Part shown: positions 6,732 to 16,137 of the stretch, piece by piece
How positions within the stretch are numbered: position 1 is the first letter of the stretch
How the letters are laid out: each line of letters starts with the position of its first letter
Source of the DNA: CAVQCT01 sp964520865
Lineage (GTDB): Bacteria; Zixibacteria; MSB-5A5; GN15; FEB-12
Assembly (NCBI GenBank): GCA_964520865.1
Contig: CAZFOY010000025.1
Span: 1 to 51,455, forward strand
Direction of reading: 5' to 3'
DNA length: 51,455 nt
Position numbers and translations under genes: made by a program
The notes under the pieces: model-generated
Database searches by the model: none
What the model saw: the letters and a program-made list of their open reading frames with translations, nothing else
Told to the model about the DNA's origin: nothing

Positions 6732-7817
6732 ATGATAAAGAAGCTCGACCGGTACCTTCTCAGACATTTCTTTATCGCCCTCGGCGTGGTGGTAATCGCT
6801 ATCGGCTTCACGATTATCATCATTAACATGGTCGAAGGTCTGAGCGACTTTATCGACAACGAAGTTCCTTTAGTAGATATCCTTACCTACTACACGTATT
6901 TCGGTGGATGGGTTCTCAAGTCATTCTTTCCGGTGTTCGTGCTGCTCGCGACTCTGTTCTCGGTTTCGATACTTGCCCGTCGCAATGAAATTTTGGCTAT
7001 GAACTCCTCGGCTATTTCCCTGTATCGAATCGCCGCGCCTTTTCTGGTCGTGTCGCTGTTGTTGGCGGTCGGGCACTTCTGTTACAACGAATTCGTCTTT
7101 CCCCCCGCCAATAAGAAGCGTCTCGAGATCAAAGAGTTTACCATCAAGAAACACTCCAAACGACGATTCACGCAGCTCGCCAATATCTACCGACAAATCT
7201 CGCCGGGCTATTTCTATACGATCGGATCGTTTAATGTCGAGCGACAGGAAGGGAAAGACCTCAAGGTATACAAGACGAGACAGAATCGGTTGAGTGAATT
7301 CCTGACCGCTTCATCGGTCGAATACCGACAACAGCGCTGGCGCGCCCTCAATGGTGCCATTCGGACCTTCTCCGATTCTTCCACCGAATCATCGTTTCAC
7401 GAATTCGCCAAGATGGAGCTGCCTGATATCAAGGACACTCCGGAAGACCTGTCGAAGAAGCTTGGCGATCCGGGCGACATGGGGCTGGAGGAGCTGAAAT
7501 CGTATATCGACCTCATGAAACGTACCGGCGGACCGCATGTGCGCGAATCGATCGACTACCGCCTCAAATTCTCCTATCCCCTCGCCTCGTTTATCGTGGT
7601 GCTGATCAGTGTCCCGCTGGCGGCGCGGAGTCGCCGAGGCGGTATCGCCGTCTCTTTTGCCACCGGCGCCGGTATCGCACTCGTCTATTTCGTGTTCTTC
7701 CGAATCCTGCAGTCTGCCGGATACAACGAGAAAGTCCCCGATTGGCTGGCCATCTGGGGGATCAACGGTGTCTTCTTCCTCATCGGTCTGGTCACGATGC
7801 TCACGGCAAGGAAGTAG
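6732..7817 (+). CDS. lptG: LPS export permease LptG (YjgP/YjgQ family)
   Basis: A 361-residue YjgP/YjgQ-family permease, close to the usual LptG length. The first helix follows the typical opening KKLDRYLLRHFF. Further helices lie at about 45-80 and 95-118, a periplasmic domain at about 130-265, and three helices at about 275-358. The sequence LKFSYPLASFIVVLISVPLA before the last helices is typical of the family. It should pair with the upstream LptF in the LptB2FG complex. A methyltransferase gene starts one base after the stop, so the three genes are probably co-transcribed. Confidence 0.9.
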   Translation: MIKKLDRYLLRHFFIALGVVVIAIGFTIIIINMVEGLSDFIDNEVPLVDILTYYTYFGGWVLKSFFPVFVLLATLFSVSILARRNEILAMNSSAISLYRIAAPFLVVSLLLAVGHFCYNEFVFPPANKKRLEIKEFTIKKHSKRRFTQLANIYRQISPGYFYTIGSFNVERQEGKDLKVYKTRQNRLSEFLTASSVEYRQQRWRALNGAIRTFSDSSTESSFHEFAKMELPDIKDTPEDLSKKLGDPGDMGLEELKSYIDLMKRTGGPHVRESIDYRLKFSYPLASFIVVLISVPLAARSRRGGIAVSFATGAGIALVYFVFFRILQSAGYNEKVPDWLAIWGINGVFFLIGLVTMLTARK

Positions 7818-7818
7818 T

Positions 7819-8598
7819 ATGGTCAATCAGGACAACGAAAAGAACCGGGTCGCCTGGAATGAAATGGCCAGAGTGCACTTCGATCATCCGGACTACCGGG
7901 TGAAAGAATTCCTTGAAGGTCAGTCTACTCTCAAGAGCATCGAAATTGAAGAGCTGGGGGATGTCTCCGGGAAGTCTCTGCTGCATTTGTTCTGCCAGTT
8001 CGGGCTGGATACGCTGTCGTGGGCGAGAAAAGGCGCGATCGTAACCGGGGTGGATATCTCAGACATCTCTATCGAACTGGCTGAGAATCTGACCGGCCAA
8101 TCCGGCCTGACGGCCAGATGGGTGCGTACCGACGTGCTCGAGCTCAGAGACAAATTGGAGGAGAAGTTCGATATCGTTTTCCAGTCGTACGGCACGCATC
8201 ACTGGATCGAAGATCTACGGAAGTGGGCGGGGGTTGTATCGCATTCCCTGAACCCGGGCGGGCGGTTCTATATGGTCGATCTGCACCCTGTTATGATTCC
8301 CTGGCTCGAGTCGGACGTCTCCTATTTCAGGAAAGGACCTTACCTCTATTCAAACGAAGTCGACTATTGTAACAAGGATTACATTGTCAAATCTGAGCAC
8401 GTGGAGTGGCAGCACAAGCTGGCGGATATTGTCAATGCGTTGATCGACTCCGGCCTGACAATCGAATTCCTGAACGAGTTCGACAAATGCTGCTATCCCA
8501 GAGAACGTGACTGGTATGAAGAGGACGGATATTACTATCCGCCCGAAGGTCCGACAAGATTTCCGCAGCTCTTTTCGCTGAGCGCGAGGAAGCGCTGA
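7819..8598 (+). CDS. Class I SAM-dependent methyltransferase
   Basis: A 259-residue protein with the Rossmann methyltransferase fold. Motif I appears as LLHLFCQFGLDTLSWA (about 55-70), the acidic ribose-binding position as GVDIS, and post-motifs as FDIVFQSYGTHHW and LNPGGRFYMVDLHP. The start is ATG 7819, preceded by AAGGAAG; an upstream in-frame start lies inside lptG and is rejected. Substrate is unknown. It follows lptG by one base and ends three bases from the convergent ahcY gene, whose enzyme removes the SAH that methyltransferases make. A role in envelope modification is only a guess. Confidence 0.8.
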   Translation: MVNQDNEKNRVAWNEMARVHFDHPDYRVKEFLEGQSTLKSIEIEELGDVSGKSLLHLFCQFGLDTLSWARKGAIVTGVDISDISIELAENLTGQSGLTARWVRTDVLELRDKLEEKFDIVFQSYGTHHWIEDLRKWAGVVSHSLNPGGRFYMVDLHPVMIPWLESDVSYFRKGPYLYSNEVDYCNKDYIVKSEHVEWQHKLADIVNALIDSGLTIEFLNEFDKCCYPRERDWYEEDGYYYPPEGPTRFPQLFSLSARKR

Positions 8599-8601
8599 GG
8601 C

Positions 8602-9861
<1,260 letters not shown>

Positions 9862-9863
9862 GT

Positions 9864-11027
<1,164 letters not shown>

Positions 11028-11081
11028 TCTTCATACTCCTTTAGCAAATTCGTACCGAAACTGATCAGAAGCGGACATCGC

Positions 11082-12056
11082 TTAGAGCCCGCCGATTTCC
11101 GTGGACTCGCCCACGCTGACCACCTTTTTCTCCCCTATGATGACGGCATCGTTGCCGACTATCGACTCATCCAGAATCATCTTTTCTATCCGGACATTCC
11201 GTCCGATAATCGAATTCGTTACGATACTGTCGAGAATCACCGATCCCTCGTCCACCGACACGTTCGGGCCGATGATCGCATTCTGGATCCTGACGTTGTC
11301 CGCGATGTGTACCGGCGGATTGACGATAGATCCGTCGACCGACCTTGCCCTGGCAAGCTTGCTCAACAGGTGCTGATGCGAGGTCAGGATCGTTTCCTTC
11401 TTCCCGCAATCGAACCAGCCGTGGACTTCGAACGGCTTGAATTTCACGCCGTTCTTAATCATCGCATCCAGAGCGTCGGTGAGCTGAATCTCGCCGCTCG
11501 TTGTCTTGCCCGAAGCTACCAGCTGCGCCAGCTCCTTCTTGAGCAGAGCGGGATCGGAGAAGTAGTACAGGCCGATCAGGGCGAGGTCGCTCTTGGGTTC
11601 ATCGGGTTTTTCCACGAGGTCACTCACGAACCCGTCTTCGATTTCAGCAATGCCGAACCTCTGCGGGTTCTCTACCTTGCGCACGCCGAGCACATAGTCG
11701 CCGGCGCCGGTAAACCGGACCAGGTCGCAGTCGACGATGGTGTCGCCGAGAATCACCAGCAGCGGCTCGCCGTGAACGTGCTCCATTGCCATGTGTAAGG
11801 CATAGCCGAGTCCGAGCAGCTTGTCCTGCGTGACGAAGGTCGACTTGAAGTCGTATTTCTCGCGGACATGCTTCGTAATCTGCTCCCCTTTGTACCCAAT
11901 GACAAAAATCACCTCTTCCGGATTCAGGTCGATGAGCGGTTCGAGCAGGTGGTCCAGGATCGCCTTATTGCCTACTTTGAGGAGCGGTTTCGGCGTCGTA
12001 ATGGTATGTGGTTTTAGCCTGTTACCTACACCAGCAACAGGGATAACAACTTTCAT
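11082..12056 (-). CDS. NDP-sugar pyrophosphorylase (nucleotidyltransferase plus left-handed helix)
   Basis: A 324-residue nucleotidyltransferase. The N-terminal signature is GVGNRLKPHTITTPKP (about 9-24), the GxGxR...PKP loop that binds the nucleotide. Catalytic-domain motifs include LVILGDTIVD and LIGLYYFSD. The C-terminus (about 240-320) has hexapeptide-like repeats (SIVNPPVHIADNVRI, AIIGPNVSV). Such proteins activate sugar-1-phosphates (glucose-1-P with dTTP or UTP, mannose-1-P with GTP); the exact sugar cannot be told. The start is ATG 12056 with GAGG upstream; the preceding TTG codon is less likely. A good promoter lies just upstream. Confidence 0.88.
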   Translation of the reverse strand: MKVVIPVAGVGNRLKPHTITTPKPLLKVGNKAILDHLLEPLIDLNPEEVIFVIGYKGEQITKHVREKYDFKSTFVTQDKLLGLGYALHMAMEHVHGEPLLVILGDTIVDCDLVRFTGAGDYVLGVRKVENPQRFGIAEIEDGFVSDLVEKPDEPKSDLALIGLYYFSDPALLKKELAQLVASGKTTSGEIQLTDALDAMIKNGVKFKPFEVHGWFDCGKKETILTSHQHLLSKLARARSVDGSIVNPPVHIADNVRIQNAIIGPNVSVDEGSVILDSIVTNSIIGRNVRIEKMILDESIVGNDAVIIGEKKVVSVGESTEIGGL

Positions 12057-12082
12057 CAAAATCCCTCGTTAGAATTCGGTAT

Positions 12083-12111
12083 ATAGTAGGCAAAGTCAGC
12101 CCATTTGACAA
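12083..12111 (-). promoter_or_regulatory. Sigma-70-type promoter for the nucleotidyltransferase
   Basis: Minus strand: TTGTCA (12111-12106), 17-bp spacer, TACTAT (12088-12083). The predicted start falls about 20 bases before the ATG at 12056. This separates the downstream metK/ahcY side from the membrane operon upstream. Confidence 0.5.
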
Positions 12112-12205
12112 GTACTAATCTATTAGAACGGAATTAGATCGGCAGGTCCCTTAAGACATATGGAAAGACCGGGTTGCACCCTCAATATGGCCGGGGTTGC
12201 TCCAT

Positions 12206-12847
12206 TTATCTGATAATATGGGAGAAGGTGCCGATCCAGTCCTCGGCAAGAAACTGCACCCGGCCGATCAGCAGCGAAACCCGCGCCATGACAGTGTATC
12301 CGAAGTGGGCGCCAAAGGCGATCATGATAAACCAGATACCCACCTTCGCGGTCACGCCAAGCGCCCCGGTATGCTCCTTCGAGAAATAGAAATAAATCAG
12401 CGTCGAGATAACACCAACCACGACTATGATAGCCAGAATCGAGGCTTCCCAGCCTCCGGCATTGACGAGAGGCTGCATAGTTGCCTTCATCTGCGGCAAG
12501 ACCAGCCCGTGGAGCTGAGTGGTAAGGAATATCCCGGCGGTCGTGCCCATCACGAAAGCGAGGGCAATCCGCGAAAGCCATGAAAATTTGGGGTAGAACC
12601 GCGCGAACATCAGACACCCGATCACGCCGGGGATAAACAGCCACCAGCGGCCATTATGGATCATCGGATCCCACAACTGCTGGACAATCACCGTATCCCA
12701 TATCAAGCCCACATAGTAGCCGGCCGAGAGGCCTGCAAAAATATGTTCGGCCAGCTTATAAACCGGGTTGTCCTTATAGAGAAACGAAAACAAGGCCAGG
12801 GTCAGGAAAGCGACAATCCAGATTTCGAAAACACTCATCTGGGTCAT
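12206..12847 (-). CDS. Polytopic membrane protein, fourth gene of an uncharacterised operon
   Basis: A 213-residue inner-membrane protein with about six hydrophobic helices (about 7-24, 35-55, 68-84, 92-110, 135-155, 164-184). A conserved-looking loop KDNPVYKLAEHIFAGLSAGY joins the first two. I recognise no named family. Its ATG overlaps the stop of the preceding gene by four bases, and it ends the four-gene unit 12206-15243. With no catalytic motif visible, a structural, channel or anchoring role in a membrane complex is the most that can be inferred. Confidence 0.8.
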   Translation of the reverse strand: MTQMSVFEIWIVAFLTLALFSFLYKDNPVYKLAEHIFAGLSAGYYVGLIWDTVIVQQLWDPMIHNGRWWLFIPGVIGCLMFARFYPKFSWLSRIALAFVMGTTAGIFLTTQLHGLVLPQMKATMQPLVNAGGWEASILAIIVVVGVISTLIYFYFSKEHTGALGVTAKVGIWFIMIAFGAHFGYTVMARVSLLIGRVQFLAEDWIGTFSHIIR

Positions 12848-13680
12848 AGTCCTGCCTTCCTTCGATACCGTCGACCCGCGAAATAGCCGACATTACCGAG
12901 TATCACCAGGCCGATAATGAGAAAGTGGACGAGCGACTGAATGTCCATTCCGCGGAAGGCTGACGCCCGTTTGTTGAGAAGGATCTCGTATTCGGCCGCC
13001 CCTTTCATCCCTCCCAGGAGGCCGACAATCTGTTTCGCCCCGACATAGGCATACAACTTCGGCGCCATCACCGCCGTTGCTCCGACCGCCATAGGAACCC
13101 CGTAGCCGGCATTCACGATAGAGACCCAGTAATCGGCCGTCGCGTTATCGGCGATATCGAAAATGAATTTCACATCGCTGTAATTCTTCACCTTCTGCAT
13201 CAGAGGAAGATCCTTCAGCGGGGTACCGGAATTGTCGGTCGGGAAGATACTCTCTATCGAAGTCCCCATCCCCTTGAGGACGGCGACATAATTTGCCTTA
13301 TATCCGAGATTGACATAGTCGACCCCGTAGACTTTGTGATACTCCTTGGCAACCTCGCGCGTAACCAATTCGGCCAACGATGGTCCGCCGAGGGGAATGT
13401 TGCTGAGCGTGATCACTTTCATGTCTTTCCGGAAAAACTGATTCATGGCGGCAATCGCCATCGGCTGGGTCTCGGCCAGAGTCGACGGATAGTAGTCGAA
13501 CGACAGAATCACGACCGAGGAATCCGGCATCGCCTGGATGTAGTCGTAGATATCCTTCGTCTCGGGAGTCACACTGACGGGGAAGCGTACGGGTATGATA
13601 AACGGAATAATTACGGCAATCGCCACGAGCAGGTAAATCCAGCGCCGGTCAATCTTTTCCATCCGCTCCCAGATATTCAT
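12844..13680 (-). CDS. Bitopic membrane protein with large soluble domain, third gene of the operon
   Basis: A 278-residue protein with a helix at about 15-32, a soluble domain at about 40-240 and a second helix at about 249-268 followed by a basic tail (GRRYRRK), which suggests N- and C-termini inside and the domain outside. The domain looks alpha/beta: SSVVILSFDYYPS, KVITLSNIPL and VKFIFDIADNATADYW resemble alternating strands and helices. No family is recognised. It is tightly packed: four bases after the upstream gene and overlapping the downstream one. It is probably an extracytoplasmic sensing or binding part of the complex. Confidence 0.8.
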   Translation of the reverse strand: MNIWERMEKIDRRWIYLLVAIAVIIPFIIPVRFPVSVTPETKDIYDYIQAMPDSSVVILSFDYYPSTLAETQPMAIAAMNQFFRKDMKVITLSNIPLGGPSLAELVTREVAKEYHKVYGVDYVNLGYKANYVAVLKGMGTSIESIFPTDNSGTPLKDLPLMQKVKNYSDVKFIFDIADNATADYWVSIVNAGYGVPMAVGATAVMAPKLYAYVGAKQIVGLLGGMKGAAEYEILLNKRASAFRGMDIQSLVHFLIIGLVILGNVGYFAGRRYRRKAGL

Positions 13681-13684
13681 TTCG

Positions 13685-14347
13685 TCATCCTCTCCCCATG
13701 TAGGTCCGCTCTATACCGAGGATGATGCGAAGTGACATCGCCGCGGCACCGAGGGCAGCCCCGATGATAATTCCGCGCTGGACGGCCAGATTGACTCCGT
13801 TCATAACATACTCGTTGATAAGCTGGGGAATGTGGCCGGGGAACAGATTCAGGAACGCCTCGCCGATCGGCACTCGCCAGAGCATGACCAGCACCGCCGT
13901 GACCAGCAGAAGAGTAGCTTCGGCGTTGCGGGCCCGGAAAGCGCGATAGGCGGCGGATGCGATATAGAACGACAGGGTCGCGAACATCGTCGCCATCATC
14001 GGCATATCCATCGTAACAAACAACCAGTCGTAAATCGAGCCGGTTTGGCGGCCGAACAGCGGCGACCAGGAGTTGGGAAGCACCGAAGGAATCGCCATGG
14101 CGAAAATCGAGATAAGCGTAATGAGCCGATAGACCCAGTTTTCCTTGCGGGCCCGGACCGCGGCGAAATTGACTCGCGTGATCGAGACGACGCCGAGAAG
14201 AAGGGTGAACCCGCCGACAATCGTTACCCAGACAAGAATCTCCTCGGAGAGGCCACCTACAAAAGTCGTATTCTCGTTGAAAAAGAAGGAAACGACAAGA
14301 ATGATTCCCGAAACGAAGGCAATTGCGACCGGTGCGAGGGTTTTCAT
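13685..14347 (-). CDS. Six-helix membrane protein, second gene of the operon
   Basis: A 220-residue membrane protein with about six helices (about 5-22, 37-57, 71-90, 113-133, 143-158, 190-210). The cytoplasmic loops are basic (TRVNFAAVRARKE, YRAFRARN). The last helix holds small residues (GIIIGAALGAAAMSLRIILG), which would favour tight packing with partners. No known family is recognised. It starts 23 bases after the first gene of the operon and ends four bases before the third, so all are expected to be made together. Confidence 0.8.
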   Translation of the reverse strand: MKTLAPVAIAFVSGIILVVSFFFNENTTFVGGLSEEILVWVTIVGGFTLLLGVVSITRVNFAAVRARKENWVYRLITLISIFAMAIPSVLPNSWSPLFGRQTGSIYDWLFVTMDMPMMATMFATLSFYIASAAYRAFRARNAEATLLLVTAVLVMLWRVPIGEAFLNLFPGHIPQLINEYVMNGVNLAVQRGIIIGAALGAAAMSLRIILGIERTYMGRG

Positions 14348-14370
14348 ATATCCGTTATCTCATGAATCTT

Positions 14371-15243
14371 CTAAACTGCGTTAAACCAACTGATAAAGGT
14401 GTCACCAAACCCGAGCGAGACGAGAATGACGCCTACAATAATGAGCAAGGTAATGATCATCTTGAGCAGATCCTGCCCTTTCAATCCGCCCAGCATAACC
14501 GGCTCATGTGAAAGGTAGGCCGAAGCGGCATACAGTTCTTCGCCCATCAGCGTGTAGTCGCAGGCGGCGATAAAAAACGGAAGCTGCTCCGGCTGGGCGG
14601 TGCCGGCGATCTGGATCGATCCGGCGGCGTTGCCGGTTTCGGCAAGCAGGAGCGATTCGGCAAAGAACGCCCCCATGTAGATATTCGTGGCCGGCTTCTC
14701 ACGCATCATATAGCCATTGACGTTCGCGGTAAAGGCGAACTGCTCCCCGGCCACATAGCGAACCATATCCCGATCGTACGAATCCCCCTTGCCCATCTCT
14801 ATATATGACTGCTCGACAACCTCCTGTCCCGCCGCAAGCACCAGCGGATAACGGACCGGGACCATCAGCGGAGTCTCATACTGTGCCGTGATCTTGGCAA
14901 CTCTTCCGAGAATGGAAATCCCCGCTATTGTCTGGATCTCGTCAAGCTCCTGGATGCCCGGTATGAAGAGAACCGGCCGACCCATCTCAGTGGCTCTCCC
15001 AACGGCTTCTTCGACCGCATTCAAGCCGGGGATCTTCCGAAGAAACAGTGATTTCCCCTGGCGGGCCATACGGGTGTAGGAAAGGATGGCAACGGAGAAA
15101 ACGATCATGAGAATCAGGGCATTGATGCGATCGGCGCGAAAGATTCCGGTCGGCTCAGCAGCAGAAGCTAACTCGAAATGTGCAAGCAGGAGGCAAATTG
15201 AGGCGAGGACAGTAGTGAGAAGCTGTCGGATGATTCTTAACAC
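14371..15243 (-). CDS. DUF6754-like membrane protein, first gene of the operon
   Basis: The protein has an N-terminal signal-type segment (LLTTVLASICLLL... ending ASAA), a helix, a soluble domain with EEAVGRATEMGRPVLFIPGI, and a C-terminal helix. I associate the central motif with DUF6754, a family of unknown function, from memory. The open frame extends to a TTG at 15276, but that TTG is the first triplet of a near-perfect promoter. I therefore place the start at GTG 15243, which gives 290 residues and a good signal peptide with possibly no leader. A later start is possible. It opens the four-gene membrane operon. Confidence 0.7.
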   Translation of the reverse strand: MLRIIRQLLTTVLASICLLLAHFELASAAEPTGIFRADRINALILMIVFSVAILSYTRMARQGKSLFLRKIPGLNAVEEAVGRATEMGRPVLFIPGIQELDEIQTIAGISILGRVAKITAQYETPLMVPVRYPLVLAAGQEVVEQSYIEMGKGDSYDRDMVRYVAGEQFAFTANVNGYMMREKPATNIYMGAFFAESLLLAETGNAAGSIQIAGTAQPEQLPFFIAACDYTLMGEELYAASAYLSHEPVMLGGLKGQDLLKMIITLLIIVGVILVSLGFGDTFISWFNAV

Positions 15244-15248
15244 GACGG

Positions 15249-15276
15249 AATATACCAACTCCCTTCCAATTGTCAA
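15249..15276 (-). promoter_or_regulatory. Strong promoter of the four-gene membrane operon
   Basis: Minus strand: TTGACA (15276-15271), 16-bp spacer, TATATT (15254-15249). The -35 box is perfect and the -10 matches five of six. Predicted transcription begins near 15242, essentially at the GTG I take as start codon, so the message may be leaderless. Confidence 0.65.
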
Positions 15277-15482
15277 TCCATATTAGACTTGAGACGTACG
15301 GCGAGACGATTGCGTCCAATGGGTCTGCCCTTTCGGCAGAATCTCCGCTCGACGGCGCCAGATTCGCGGACGATTGTCATGCCTGCGTCACATCAGGGTG
15401 ATGAGCTGTGGATTCATCCTGCCGGAGTGCACTCTATTGCGAGATGGATGTGAAAATACCGCTCTCGAAGCTGCAGATCGGG

Positions 15483-15525
15483 TAAAAAAAACCGGATGTT
15501 TCCACCAAGAATTGGAAACATCCGG
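15483..15525 (-). terminator. Rho-independent terminator after tRNA-Glu
   Basis: A perfect 12-bp stem ccggatgtttcc (15492-15503) with ggaaacatccgg (15514-15525) and a 10-base loop. On the minus strand it is followed by eight T. It lies just past the tRNA-Glu 3' end and should terminate that transcript. Confidence 0.92.
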
Positions 15526-15532
15526 CAGACTT

Positions 15533-15604
15533 TAGCGGTACGGGGGATCGAACCCCGGTTTGATGGCTGAGAACCATCCGTCCTAACCACTAGACGATAC
15601 CGCC
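15533..15604 (-). tRNA. tRNA-Glu (CTC)
   Basis: A 72-nt minus-strand cloverleaf. Acceptor GGCGGTA (15604-15598) pairs with TACCGCT, with a G1-U72 wobble. The anticodon stem GATGG/CCATC encloses TTCTCAG, giving CTC. The T-arm CGGGG-TTCGATC-CCCCG is intact. CCA is not encoded here, unlike the tRNA-Ser in this window. It has its own promoter and terminator. Confidence 0.95.
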
Positions 15605-15640
15605 AATTCAATGCGCAATGCTAAAAAGCAACGAGTGATG

Positions 15641-15668
15641 AATATAGTAATAAACAATACCTTGTCAA
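15641..15668 (-). promoter_or_regulatory. Promoter of tRNA-Glu
   Basis: Minus strand: TTGACA (15668-15663), 16-bp spacer, TATATT (15646-15641). An inverted repeat GTCAAC-N6-GTTGAC lies just upstream at 15670-15687 and could be a regulatory site. Confidence 0.65.
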
Positions 15669-15687
15669 GGTCAACAACCCTGTTGAC

Positions 15688-16137
15688 TCTCAACGTGTTA
15701 CCGGAAATGAGGCTGTAATGCCAAGGCCTCAAAGAGGTTACTCAGCATCGCAAATCGATAGAATTTCGCAACTTTTTCCACTTTCAGACAAAAATCTGTA
15801 CCTGCCGTATTGGCGGACAATCAGCCGAAATGGCAATACTTTTGTCGGCTTGGACTTACGTGAATGCGATCAGAGCTGCCATATCTACCGCGTGATCACT
15901 CCTGGGCCCCTGTGTCGAGTGACTCTCAATCGCATGCCGCAAGTTCAACGGCCTCCCCGTCCGGCACCGAAGCCATCCAATGTGATCGGCAAGTACGAGA
16001 ACACAAGCTACATGGAGTTATCTATCCACGTATATGATCGATTTCAGCATGAAAGATCGTTATCGGGTAAGATTTTGTTTTCTTCGCTCTGTCGAGGTGA
16101 TATATTTGGCAAAACTGATCGAAAACCGGAGGACCAT
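15688..16137 (+). other. Upstream region of the Lon-like gene; open frame without clear protein
   Basis: A frame open from 15718 joins the Lon-like gene, but these 140 codons look non-coding: mixed composition, no domain and no ribosome site. The clear start at 16138 has GGAGG seven bases upstream. Apart from the tRNA-Glu promoter elements at the left edge I see no other feature in these bases. Confidence 0.55.

Noticed and set aside
7609..7818. Upstream start for the class I methyltransferase
   Set aside because: It lies within lptG in another frame; ATG 7819 has its own ribosome site.
11028..11081. SAM riboswitch upstream of metK
   Set aside because: The gap is only 54 bases and lacks the conserved core; no aptamer is recognisable.
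15718..16137. N-terminal extension of the Lon-like protease
   Set aside because: There is a strong ribosome site at 16138, and the extension has no domain or family likeness.
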